From assembly GCA_000320545.1 (NCBI GenBank), contig ADNK01001883.1, positions 37,501-101,500 on the forward strand: DNA of 64,000 nucleotides, in the 5' to 3' direction. Under the pieces are notes generated by a model. It was not told the DNA's origin. It did not search any database and worked only from the letters and a program-made list of their open reading frames with translations. The first letter of the stretch is position 1, and each line of letters starts with the position of its first letter. The translations under genes and the position numbers were made by a program. Positions 1-10,811 of the stretch are shown here, one piece after another. Source of the DNA: Bigelowiella natans CCMP2755 (lineage: Eukaryota > Cercozoa > Chlorarachniophyceae).

Positions 1-1054
1 TTTGATGCATAGGGCAAGAGGCTCGGGCCCGTGGATGGCATCTTCTTCCTGAAGGTGAGGCTGTCCGCCATGCAGATATTCGTGCACATGCATTGTTTTT
101 CGTTGTTGCACATTGCTCCCTTCCCTCCCTCCCTTTGTTTCTATATTCCTTCGTCGCGGCGTCTGGGTATATTCTTGGGGCGATTAGAACTGATATTGGT
201 TTTTCCCTCTTTTGCTATGCAATATTATTGCATTCCTTCGCGTAGGATGCCTCCACCTCGAAATGGGGCTTCTACGGTACTTTCCGTCGCAAAAACCAGG
301 TGTGTGTTCCACCATCCATCAAGGCGCTCTATATGCATGCTTTTGACGGTGGTGGTGATGGCAGTGATGACAAACGACGACGTTTGTGATGATAATGATG
401 ATGGTGATGATGATGAGGATGAATGGGGATCCCCTCGCGGAGGGTCCGATTTTGAACCAAGTTTTCTTTGCCCAAAAACGATGTGGCACCGACTGGTTTT
501 TCACCTTAATGTTGACGGCGAAGGACACGTCGCGGCTGTTTACTTTCCAAGTGGATGCGCCCGACGCGAAATCGCCTTCCGTTGCTACTGCGTCGTGCTT
601 GACAAAGAAGCTGGAGATGAGCGTCAAGGAAGAGTATGGAGACGATCAGCAAAGGTTTATTCATCCTCAGCCTGGCGTCCAATGGATGTGTGCTCTCCCC
701 TATCCCCCCCCCCCTCCTCCCCCCTCTTCAAATACGTAGGACGGCAATCATGCGTGTATTGCATTGACTTGGATGCTGAATGGGTAGGTATAATCTCGTC
801 ACCGACTCGTTCATTCATCTCGGCCTCCTTCGCGATTACGGGGCTTTTTGGCATCGAGGTTGTGTCGTTGCCGCTTAAGCGTTGTTGTTGTTGTTGTTGT
901 TGTGGCTGGCGTTGATGAGCCTTCGTGCACGCCTCCGCGGTGTGTGGGATGTTGCGAAGAGATGCGAAAGCAATAATTTTTCACCCCTCTTGCATCGGTG
1001 ACGTGGAAGGGTTTGATAATTGTGTGGTAGTTAGCGGTAGTAGAAATAGTATTC

Positions 1055-1085
<31 letters not shown>

Positions 1086-1980
1086 TATGATCGCCATTCA
1101 TTGCCATCATCACCTTTATCGTTGCAAGGGATGCCGGTCGTGCCACCTGGAGCTAAGGGTAAGCTATTGGTAGCGAATGAAGCGCCGAGTGTTCTTGTCC
1201 CCATGCAAAAGTTTGCCTTGACATTGCTTTACACGTACACACGCAAGCTCTAATACGTCTATCTGCCCACACGATGGTAAATCGGGCGGCTTGTAGGAAG
1301 GGATATCGAGTCGCTCGTTCGCAACCGATTTGCTTTGGAAATGCTCTCCGGTGCTGCCGCCTCGTTAGAAATAATGCCAACACAGCCGTTAATCAATGAA
1401 TGAATAGCAACTCTAGCTTATGTGCTCGCTCGACAACGACCTACTTTCCCACATGAAAGTTGAAAGGTCACGGTGTGTAGTACTAAATCAATCTCTTGAA
1501 TTGAGTAGGTGCACGCTGTCCTGGGTGTCAGAAGCAGGATACCACCAGCGTGGAACCGGTATAGTATGCATCGTCACTTTGCGTGTTTACTGTGTGTTTG
1601 CTCTGTGGAGGAAGCTGCTGTGGGAATGTGTGCACAAGTTGCTTGATGATCTATTTGCCCACTTTTGCTGTGTATAATGCTCTCTCTCGCCATATGAATA
1701 ATTGCGTTCCTACCTGAATCATCAGTTGATGGCGAGCTGCCCTCGATATCTTCTCCTCCAAATCATGCGGTTTCAGGTCGCGCGCGCTGCTGCATTGACC
1801 GCCCGTCTCTCGCCACTCTGCTGGTGCTGTGCCCTATCTAGTGGTATTGGTGGAGTTGTTGGTGTGATTGTCCTCGATGTCGTTCTGTTGTTGTTGTTGT
1901 TTTACCAACACTCAGGTGGACCCTATGACAGGCCATCGTGTCAAGATTATGCATGGGGTATCGTTTACTTGCATGTGTAT

Positions 1981-2016
<36 letters not shown>

Positions 2017-2567
2017 GCGGGAGGGAGTTTCTACATCCTACATTCTCATCTGAAAAAGGCATCTGTAAATACACATGTGTTTGTGTTTGTGTGTATGTGT
2101 GTGCGTGTTTCGTGTTTGTCTTTGTGTAATTATAGGTGCCTTTGAAAAGAAGGATCGACATCAGTAGCGTCCGCAGTGGAGAAGAAGAAAAAGGAGGCAG
2201 TAGCAGCAGCAGCAGCAGCAAGAAGAATGCCACAAAATCGACCTACTACCTCTCGGCCATAGTGGTCATCGATACATTAGGCAGCAGTCGCATACATATA
2301 TTCATATACTACCATTTATACAACAAAACGTCCAACCCTCTTCTTAAACGGTGCGCTACAATGTGCTTCTCCAACCCCTCTCTGTCTCTCTGTCTGTCTG
2401 TCTATCCCCCTTCTCTGTTCATTGTTTGCGAATGATGTCGTAGGTGCATAGTGGGCCAAAACTCAACTCAGGTGTCTATTCCTCTCCCATCTCCTTCTAT
2501 CAATTGCCCCCCCCCCCTCTCCCCTCCTCCTTTCTCTCTAAAAGTAGTAGAAAAGCCATTCAAGTTG

Positions 2568-2626
<59 letters not shown>

Positions 2627-3267
2627 CTAGGCCACTACACAGCGTATTGTGCCCCACGGGACGATAGCGGCGAGTGGGTTTTCTTCGACGACGCCTCAGT
2701 TGATATGGTGGGTATTCTAGCGGGAAGTTCTCGGTTCGAGCTAGGGGGGGGGGGGGGGGGGTGATGGACCTGAAGGATTCTGAGTAGCTCCCTCTCGGTC
2801 GCAGATCATCCTTTGCTTTCGGTTTCCACATGGAGTGCACGTCATATTGATGTGATGAGTGGAGAGGACTGTTGTTCACTTGACCAAAGATCACAATGAT
2901 GATGATGATGATGAAGATGATAAGGGGGGAAACTTACTGTGCAAAGCATTGACGTAAGTCTTTTCGCGCTGAATAGATCACATGGGACGCACTGGTGACC
3001 AAGCTCGGTTCCTCCGCCCGCGACACAGCATACATCCTTTTCTACTCACGAGAACTCTACGAATCGAAGGAGGGGCGTTGTGAGGGGAAAGATGAGAACA
3101 TGACGCTTGATGCTGGTCTCCTGGAGGCAATGAACAAAGAGAACGAGCATTATATCAATCACAACCTTGTTAGAAACCACAGCGGCGAGTCTCATCGTCA
3201 GTTCGTGCGATTGTTCATAAAGGCTGCTAGCGCAGCGACATCTTCAAAAGGCTCCTCATCGTCCTGA
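1..3267 (+). CDS. Ubiquitin-specific protease (USP), 3' part
   Basis: This is the C-terminal part of a USP-family cysteine deubiquitinase, which removes ubiquitin from proteins. The clear exons are 13-54, 246-299, 1726-1776, 2136-2264, 2444-2471, 2631-2707 and 2977-3267. The last five of these close in phase. Exon 1726-1776 carries the motif CPRYLLLQIMRF (usual form LPxxLxxxLxRF). Joining exons 2444 and 2631 gives SGHYTAYC with WVFFDDASV, the His box that supplies the catalytic His. The last exon holds AYILFYSRE, the family's terminal beta strand. Exon 1129-1158 (GCRSCHLELR) could be half of the usual zinc-binding CxxC pair. An exon at about 418/443-651 is open in two frames and I cannot choose between them. 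The catalytic Cys box lies upstream of the window. The USP subfamily is not determined. Confidence 0.85.
2568..2623. repeat. (TA)n(TG)n compound microsatellite in USP intron
   Basis: About 11 TA then about 16 TG units, ending only 8 bp before the acceptor of exon 2631-2707, so the array takes the place of the polypyrimidine tract. Confidence 0.9.
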
Positions 3268-4375
3268 TTGATCAGAATTTGTAACGAATGCGACTATTTT
3301 GTGCTGATGTGGTCATTACTTGCCATGCTCGGTGACATTGCTGATTGATGTCATAAATTCAGATTAAATTAGAAGGGACACTTGTATTTATACCAATGAT
3401 GAGGTATCTGCACGCGCACTCGTCCAATGGTGAGCTAGTGGTTCGCACAAAATGCACGTGTTAATTCAATCAACGCGCTTGGGTAGAGGCGCATGAGGCG
3501 CATGAGGGTGTAGCACCTAATGCACGCACAGAGCAAACCGGGAACCGGGTCGTTAAGACTACACGGTAGACACAAGTGATGTAGGACGTGCATGGCCACA
3601 TGCTACGTTTGTCTGTCGCACATCATGTTCAAACACATTCCATGCAAGCTGTACATGTCACATGTCTTCATCGGCCTGTGCATGTTTGCTCCATCGTGTC
3701 ATGCATTGACCTAATGATCGTGCAGTGCAGCCCAAATTTTCTATTCCGAGAGCTGAGCTACACGATGCTGCACGCTAGCGCGCAGGTGGTATCATGCACA
3801 CGAAGCATCACACGTCCATGTCTAATCATTGCCATCGGTTGTGCCCATTGTGATTCGTGTAGCGCTGCGCTTTATGCTGATCAACGGTGCAGAACATTGC
3901 GATACGAGCTGTTGTTTGCTATGACCTTCACGTTCGTTCACAGTGGGATGTTGTAGTTGTTGTGCTGTGAGCAAGGCACGTACACATCGCACTGACCATG
4001 CATCCATTCTATTGGTCAAGATCTGCTAAAGCAGCAGTGCCAGATAGTGCAATTCACACAACAGAATTGCAGCTGCGCATGCATAATTTGCGGTGGTATC
4101 GCGAGCCAGCACTAAAAATATCATTACGAGCTCTAGAGCTAGGTGACAGCGCGCATGCGGATAGATGCATCCATACATTTCCTCGCATAAGATGCACATA
4201 TGTGTGTCTAGATTTATGCTCCACCACGCACAGCATAGTCTGGATAATAATGTGTAATTAGCAATTACATTGCAGTTATTTGTTGGCTTCTTGCCACCAT
4301 ACTCTAAATGTACACATCATGTTACATACATAACAGATTTTGTGTCTGTTGTATGTGTACATCATTCTCAACTTC
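3268..4375. other. Convergent spacer, no gene seen
   Basis: I see no coding exon with splice signals here. The sequence is dense in alternating purine-pyrimidine palindromes such as catgca, gcatgc and ctag. Short open frames at 3588-3956 and 3998-4261 are rich in Cys, His and Met because of these tetramers and do not look like protein. The stretch lies between the USP stop and the end of a candidate minus-strand gene. Confidence 0.5.
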
Positions 4376-4501
4376 CTAGAAAGCATTTTCTCTGCAACGA
4401 AGGGTATAGCTTCCAGAGTCGGCATCTGTTTCATCTTCCTCTGATTTAATATAACAGGCAGAGGGTTAGTATTTGATTCTAATTCAATTCAACACACACA
4501 C

Positions 4502-4545
<44 letters not shown>

Positions 4546-4910
4546 CAAAACTAAATAATGTCTATAGCAAAAATGAAATTTGATTGTGAGCCAGGTGATA
4601 CCCATGACAACATCGAGTCCCGTTTTGCGGCGAATCAGTAAAGTGGTTTGGTGCCCCAACGAAATCTACGAATTACACGGCATGACATCACATATCGATT
4701 GAAGTTGGAGCGTGCATGTATATACTTACAATATCTCCATCCTTTAGTTGCATCCTCGACGAGTTGCTTACCACGCTGATGGTAAAAGTTGATAGCGTCA
4801 AACACAGAATTTCGCTTTCTGATTGTTTGCACACTTGATATTTTGCGGCTGTACCCATTCACACTCAATCTATGCCGACCAAAGTTCTCGATTCGAAGTC
4901 CTTTCCAGAT
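4376..4910 (-). CDS. Candidate unknown gene, 3' exons
   Basis: Two minus-strand exons look real. Exon 4910-4730 follows a ctatctag acceptor, is open for 60 codons and ends at a GTAAGT donor; it reads KGLRIENFGRHRLSVNGYSR and continues to KGWRY. A short terminal exon of about 16 codons (reading ETDADSGSYTLRCRENAF) ends at the stop at 4376. A further open stretch around 5000-5130 (SGKHFKVFVAPPNTRKLRMC) and another near 5160-5300 may be upstream exons, but I could not join them in phase. I do not recognise the family. The 5' end would lie next to the start of the duplication at 5307-5310, so the gene may have been cut by it. Confidence 0.35.
4504..4541. repeat. (AT)n microsatellite
   Basis: A near-perfect run of about 19 AT dinucleotides in the unassigned region downstream of the USP gene. 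Confidence 0.9.
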
Positions 4911-5575
4911 CTAGATAGAACAGAGATATGCTCATGTCCACATTGGTATTTTGCGCTATACCGTTTGGTAAATCGCATTTTCCATCCATATTAGCACATA
5001 CGCAGCTTGCGTGTATTTGGTGGAGCCACAAAAACCTTGAAATGCTTTCCAGATACGCCTTTATCGGTCCTTATGAAGATATCGTTCGACCGACTCCTAC
5101 CTCCAGTGTAACTAAGCCAAACATCATCAACTTATAAGACGCATCAACGGCATTTATACTAAGATCAGCTCGGTTACCTTTTATTTGGGTCGACAACTAT
5201 CTCTGTGACTGCCCCCTGCCCCCTAACCTTGTATGCAGGCATTGCTGAGTGGCAGCGGTGGGGGCAGCTTCTGGGGCGTGGAGATTGATTTACACGTGGC
5301 AGAGAATTTGTTTAGGGAAAAAGGCGAAATTAGCCAAATTTGCACAAGTCTCAGTTAATTTTCGCATAAAATGCCCTCATTTTCTACCTAAAACTTCATT
5401 TATTGCCATAGTATTTCCCGAGATATTAGGCTGCTGGTACATTCGAACATTGAACTTAGCGTTTGAGTATGGATTGCGCCGCTTCGAGTTTAGTATGTCA
5501 ACAAGATTGTTGTCGCAGGAACGAAATCACATGGAATTTCGATGATAAATTCCATTTTCTCATCGGGCACAAACA

Positions 5576-6859
5576 ATGGCATCCGACGACCTGGTAGATA
5601 TTTGCAAAGAAGCAAAGCTCTCAGACATCGTGGAACCTCTCGTCGGCGCCGGGATACTGACCCCAACGAAACTTCTTGCGGCACTCAAAGCGGAGAATGG
5701 AGAGCAGTGCGAGGTGATTAAGTCCCTGAAACCCGGACACAAGGCCCGCCTTCTGAAATCTCTGCACGCCTTTCTCGAGACACAGAAGGATACGGCGGAC
5801 AGCGCTGGAAATGCGGAAACAGAGAAGGCGAAAAAGAAAGTCGATGGGAAAGAGGATGGCAGAAAATCCTTGAGCACCGGAGACCCATCCTTTCTGTCCG
5901 AATCTCGCACCAAAATGTATAGGAAGCATAGAGGAAAAGTCTACGCGTTGGACTGGGTCGACAACGACAGACTGGCGTCAGCTGCACAGGATGGCAAGGC
6001 AGTTGTCGTCAATGTAGTAACCGGTGAGAATGAGAAAGTAATAAACTTGAGTTCTTCTTGGGTGATGGCTGTAGGAGCGAGCCCTAACGGCAAGCGCGTC
6101 GCTACCGGTGGCCTAGACAATATGGTCACGGTCAGAGACGAAGACCACGACGAATCAATCGAACTTAAAGGCCACCAGGGCTACATATCATGCATCAAGT
6201 TCGAATCGGACGTCTCGGTATGGTCGTGCAGTGGCGACAAAACGATTAGAAAGTATGACTGTGACACGAAGACCAACACTGCCACACTGGAGGGGCACAG
6301 CGCAGACGTGATGAGTATCGACATTGACCATCAACGTGGGCTGATAGTTTCCGGGGGTTGCGACCACACTGTTAAGATATGGGGAATGCAAGATGGGAAG
6401 TGCGTCAAGAGCCTAAGCTGTGGCAGTAGTGATATTAATTCTGTTACCTTCGCAAAGGAAGCGGGGTACGTTGCGGCTGTCAACGATGGTGGAGAGCTAT
6501 TCGTCTACGACAAAGACTATAAGGCACTAATAGAAGGAGGGAAATTAAAAATCTCGGAGTCTTCCTGCAATTCAGTTGCTATCTCATCAAACGGAAAGAT
6601 GGTATACGTCGGATGCAGCGATTCCAAAGTGGTGGCATACAACGTCGAAAGCGGAGAAGTTCAAACACTGATGCATGAGACCGACAGGATATCCAAAGTC
6701 AGCATCTCCCCCGACGGAGCCAGCCTCGCAATTGCATCGTGGAGCACCTGTATAAGTATCTGCTCAATTAGAGAAGATATAGTCAAAAAGTTCCCTCCCA
6801 AGGGGGGGGCAGAAGACAGCAACGACTCCCCGTGCTCGAGCTCTGATGAAGCTATGTAA
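5576..6859 (+). CDS. G-beta-like WD40 protein, copy 1
   Basis: Intronless 427-codon gene. Residues about 1-70 form a helical, SAM-like segment (LSDIVEPLVGAGILTPTKLL) in place of the N-terminal coiled coil of classical G-beta. About seven WD repeats follow from residue 113: KHRGKVYALDW, SSWVMAVGASPNGKRVATGG, LKGHQGYISCIKF, LEGHSADVMSIDI and later blades. The SSWVM..A..P.G..VA.GGLDN pattern is very close to heterotrimeric G-beta, so a scaffold role in signalling is a reasonable inference. Lack of introns in an intron-rich region could mean a retrocopy, but I see no poly(A) tract. It is identical to 8456-9739. The two copies share about 266 bp upstream of the ATG and have different DNA beyond that. 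The C-terminal tail is acidic and Ser-rich. Confidence 0.88.
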   Translation: MASDDLVDICKEAKLSDIVEPLVGAGILTPTKLLAALKAENGEQCEVIKSLKPGHKARLLKSLHAFLETQKDTADSAGNAETEKAKKKVDGKEDGRKSLSTGDPSFLSESRTKMYRKHRGKVYALDWVDNDRLASAAQDGKAVVVNVVTGENEKVINLSSSWVMAVGASPNGKRVATGGLDNMVTVRDEDHDESIELKGHQGYISCIKFESDVSVWSCSGDKTIRKYDCDTKTNTATLEGHSADVMSIDIDHQRGLIVSGGCDHTVKIWGMQDGKCVKSLSCGSSDINSVTFAKEAGYVAAVNDGGELFVYDKDYKALIEGGKLKISESSCNSVAISSNGKMVYVGCSDSKVVAYNVESGEVQTLMHETDRISKVSISPDGASLAIASWSTCISICSIREDIVKKFPPKGGAEDSNDSPCSSSDEAM

Positions 6860-7931
6860 GGACTTTTCGGAGACGACGATTGATCTCAAACGCCATTATC
6901 CCCCTTCATCTGTACTCATACTATGCACAAGTGTTGCACGAGATGCCCCCTTCCCGAAACTCCCTTGCTGAATTGTATTTTAACCGTTGTGTACATATAA
7001 CAATCACATGTACATGTGCATGATACATATAACAGACACAAGGAATCTGCCATTCATGTAAGCAAATATATGACTGATTTCATGTCTATTATTAAACCGC
7101 ATGTGCATGCAGCCTAATTCAAAAACAAAACATGCGTGTTATATCATCTGTGTATTGTGCACGTGCTGCCCGATTTTGCACACGATACCAACCTTATAGC
7201 TTAGAGCCCGCGCGGAGCGATCTAGTGATGCAATATTTTTTTGCCAAATACATAACATGTAGTGGATGAACAGTAGATCAGCTGCGCAGTGCTCGTGGCA
7301 TGTCGCAACAATGAATGCTACAGCTAGAGTCACTGTATTACATGCTAGCATGCTAGCATGGCTATATGGCGCTGGCGAACCTTGCAACGTCACATACGCA
7401 AGCGACTTTTAGGATAACAACTGAAAAGATTTCAATGATTCACTACGTCTGTCTCCGCGTATATATAGGCGAGCAATTTTATAGGGGGCTCTACTTATGC
7501 GACACAGATGGGAGCTGTTTCTGTCCTGGATAAGGGCATAGCATAGTAAGCAGCCAGCATACAGCAGGTTGAAGTTGTGGCATTCCTTTGGATTGTATGA
7601 ACTACTCTAGTACTAATAAAAAGCGCTTGAATCGAGGAGCCCAACTCATACATCACAGGGTTGCACATGTAAACGAGGTGATTTTGGAGGCACATAGCCA
7701 AGCATAGAACATAATGTAATGCAATGAACGCCGGATGGAACATATGAGCAATGTATACATGTCCACCACTAGCAGCAGTACACCGTAGTTTAAACACCAT
7801 GCATGAATAAGCGGATGCATTTAGATGATATAATTGTTAGTCTTCATTTCTTCAAACTTCAAATGATTTTGTGTCACTCGGTTACAACTCATGTGGCGCA
7901 TGTCACCATGACCGTTGTGTACAAACAAACG
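6860..7931. other. Convergent spacer in copy 1
   Basis: No gene is seen. The stretch starts just after the G-beta-like stop and runs to the LRR stop on the other strand. It contains many catg, tgca and ctag palindromes, including a catgctagcatgctagcatg block at 7341-7360. It is repeated identically at 9740-10811. Confidence 0.5.
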
Positions 7932-8189
7932 CTACATCCGAGATTCGATGACCCTCTTGCGCAGTTCCTCCGGCCATGTCGTCAAGAAAGGATTTCCAGT
8001 TATTTCGAGCCTCGTTAGTGATTTCAGGTGTTTCAATTCAGAAGGGACATCTTCGAGCAGATTCTTCGCCAAATCAAGTTCCTCAAGTTTGGCTAAACTA
8101 CCCATTTCCTTGGGAAGAAAAGTGAGCTCGTTGACGCGGAGCACGAGCTTCTTCAAATTGCTTAGCCTCCCTATCTTTCGTGGAACTTT
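7932..8189 (-). pseudogene. Truncated orphan copy of LRR terminal exon
   Basis: This is identical to the last exon of the CLU/LRR gene (10812-11075) from the stop codon up to the duplication junction. It lacks the first 6 bases of that exon and its splice acceptor. Upstream on the minus strand it runs straight into the promoter side of the second G-beta-like copy. It has no other exons of its gene, so it should not encode a functional LRR protein. It is a by-product of the 2,880-bp tandem duplication. Confidence 0.9.
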
Positions 8190-8455
8190 GTTTAGGGAAA
8201 AAGGCGAAATTAGCCAAATTTGCACAAGTCTCAGTTAATTTTCGCATAAAATGCCCTCATTTTCTACCTAAAACTTCATTTATTGCCATAGTATTTCCCG
8301 AGATATTAGGCTGCTGGTACATTCGAACATTGAACTTAGCGTTTGAGTATGGATTGCGCCGCTTCGAGTTTAGTATGTCAACAAGATTGTTGTCGCAGGA
8401 ACGAAATCACATGGAATTTCGATGATAAATTCCATTTTCTCATCGGGCACAAACA

Positions 8456-9739
8456 ATGGCATCCGACGACCTGGTAGATATTTGCAAAGAAGCAAAGCTC
8501 TCAGACATCGTGGAACCTCTCGTCGGCGCCGGGATACTGACCCCAACGAAACTTCTTGCGGCACTCAAAGCGGAGAATGGAGAGCAGTGCGAGGTGATTA
8601 AGTCCCTGAAACCCGGACACAAGGCCCGCCTTCTGAAATCTCTGCACGCCTTTCTCGAGACACAGAAGGATACGGCGGACAGCGCTGGAAATGCGGAAAC
8701 AGAGAAGGCGAAAAAGAAAGTCGATGGGAAAGAGGATGGCAGAAAATCCTTGAGCACCGGAGACCCATCCTTTCTGTCCGAATCTCGCACCAAAATGTAT
8801 AGGAAGCATAGAGGAAAAGTCTACGCGTTGGACTGGGTCGACAACGACAGACTGGCGTCAGCTGCACAGGATGGCAAGGCAGTTGTCGTCAATGTAGTAA
8901 CCGGTGAGAATGAGAAAGTAATAAACTTGAGTTCTTCTTGGGTGATGGCTGTAGGAGCGAGCCCTAACGGCAAGCGCGTCGCTACCGGTGGCCTAGACAA
9001 TATGGTCACGGTCAGAGACGAAGACCACGACGAATCAATCGAACTTAAAGGCCACCAGGGCTACATATCATGCATCAAGTTCGAATCGGACGTCTCGGTA
9101 TGGTCGTGCAGTGGCGACAAAACGATTAGAAAGTATGACTGTGACACGAAGACCAACACTGCCACACTGGAGGGGCACAGCGCAGACGTGATGAGTATCG
9201 ACATTGACCATCAACGTGGGCTGATAGTTTCCGGGGGTTGCGACCACACTGTTAAGATATGGGGAATGCAAGATGGGAAGTGCGTCAAGAGCCTAAGCTG
9301 TGGCAGTAGTGATATTAATTCTGTTACCTTCGCAAAGGAAGCGGGGTACGTTGCGGCTGTCAACGATGGTGGAGAGCTATTCGTCTACGACAAAGACTAT
9401 AAGGCACTAATAGAAGGAGGGAAATTAAAAATCTCGGAGTCTTCCTGCAATTCAGTTGCTATCTCATCAAACGGAAAGATGGTATACGTCGGATGCAGCG
9501 ATTCCAAAGTGGTGGCATACAACGTCGAAAGCGGAGAAGTTCAAACACTGATGCATGAGACCGACAGGATATCCAAAGTCAGCATCTCCCCCGACGGAGC
9601 CAGCCTCGCAATTGCATCGTGGAGCACCTGTATAAGTATCTGCTCAATTAGAGAAGATATAGTCAAAAAGTTCCCTCCCAAGGGGGGGGCAGAAGACAGC
9701 AACGACTCCCCGTGCTCGAGCTCTGATGAAGCTATGTAA
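8456..9739 (+). CDS. G-beta-like WD40 protein, copy 2
   Basis: The encoded protein is identical to that of 5576-6859: N-terminal SAM-like segment, then about seven WD repeats with the G-beta-type SSWVM and GGLDN motifs. The open frame, 5' leader and 3' spacer are the same. Only sequence more than about 266 bp upstream of the ATG differs: here it is the orphan LRR exon, so the two copies may be transcribed differently if the promoter extends that far. The gene converges on the intact LRR gene across 9740-10811. Confidence 0.88.
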   Translation: MASDDLVDICKEAKLSDIVEPLVGAGILTPTKLLAALKAENGEQCEVIKSLKPGHKARLLKSLHAFLETQKDTADSAGNAETEKAKKKVDGKEDGRKSLSTGDPSFLSESRTKMYRKHRGKVYALDWVDNDRLASAAQDGKAVVVNVVTGENEKVINLSSSWVMAVGASPNGKRVATGGLDNMVTVRDEDHDESIELKGHQGYISCIKFESDVSVWSCSGDKTIRKYDCDTKTNTATLEGHSADVMSIDIDHQRGLIVSGGCDHTVKIWGMQDGKCVKSLSCGSSDINSVTFAKEAGYVAAVNDGGELFVYDKDYKALIEGGKLKISESSCNSVAISSNGKMVYVGCSDSKVVAYNVESGEVQTLMHETDRISKVSISPDGASLAIASWSTCISICSIREDIVKKFPPKGGAEDSNDSPCSSSDEAM

Positions 9740-10811
9740 GGACTTTTCGGAGACGACGATTGATCTCAAACGCCATTATCCCCCTTCATCTGTACTCATA
9801 CTATGCACAAGTGTTGCACGAGATGCCCCCTTCCCGAAACTCCCTTGCTGAATTGTATTTTAACCGTTGTGTACATATAACAATCACATGTACATGTGCA
9901 TGATACATATAACAGACACAAGGAATCTGCCATTCATGTAAGCAAATATATGACTGATTTCATGTCTATTATTAAACCGCATGTGCATGCAGCCTAATTC
10001 AAAAACAAAACATGCGTGTTATATCATCTGTGTATTGTGCACGTGCTGCCCGATTTTGCACACGATACCAACCTTATAGCTTAGAGCCCGCGCGGAGCGA
10101 TCTAGTGATGCAATATTTTTTTGCCAAATACATAACATGTAGTGGATGAACAGTAGATCAGCTGCGCAGTGCTCGTGGCATGTCGCAACAATGAATGCTA
10201 CAGCTAGAGTCACTGTATTACATGCTAGCATGCTAGCATGGCTATATGGCGCTGGCGAACCTTGCAACGTCACATACGCAAGCGACTTTTAGGATAACAA
10301 CTGAAAAGATTTCAATGATTCACTACGTCTGTCTCCGCGTATATATAGGCGAGCAATTTTATAGGGGGCTCTACTTATGCGACACAGATGGGAGCTGTTT
10401 CTGTCCTGGATAAGGGCATAGCATAGTAAGCAGCCAGCATACAGCAGGTTGAAGTTGTGGCATTCCTTTGGATTGTATGAACTACTCTAGTACTAATAAA
10501 AAGCGCTTGAATCGAGGAGCCCAACTCATACATCACAGGGTTGCACATGTAAACGAGGTGATTTTGGAGGCACATAGCCAAGCATAGAACATAATGTAAT
10601 GCAATGAACGCCGGATGGAACATATGAGCAATGTATACATGTCCACCACTAGCAGCAGTACACCGTAGTTTAAACACCATGCATGAATAAGCGGATGCAT
10701 TTAGATGATATAATTGTTAGTCTTCATTTCTTCAAACTTCAAATGATTTTGTGTCACTCGGTTACAACTCATGTGGCGCATGTCACCATGACCGTTGTGT
10801 ACAAACAAACG
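9740..10811. other. Convergent spacer in copy 2
   Basis: Identical to 6860-7931. No gene is seen; the DNA has the same palindrome-rich texture as the other 3' spacers of the window. Confidence 0.5.

Larger units (their letters stand above)
5310..8189. repeat. Tandem duplication, copy 1 (2,880 bp)
   Basis: Each base from 5310 to 8189 recurs 2,880 bp downstream; I saw no mismatch by eye. The junctions share only the three bases TTT (5307-5309, 8187-8189 and 11067-11069), so the ends are ambiguous by 3 bp. Copy 1 holds a complete G-beta-like gene (5576-6859), its 3' spacer and a truncated last exon of the LRR gene (7932-8189). The left edge abuts unrelated sequence. Confidence 0.97.

Noticed and set aside
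31-915. 294-codon open frame read as a single gene
   Set aside because: It runs through USP introns; only parts (for example 13-54 and 246-299) have splice signals and USP-compatible frame.
10375-10680. 101-codon minus frame (also at 7495-7800)
   Set aside because: It lies in the palindrome-rich convergent spacer, has no family pattern, and is duplicated only because the whole unit is.
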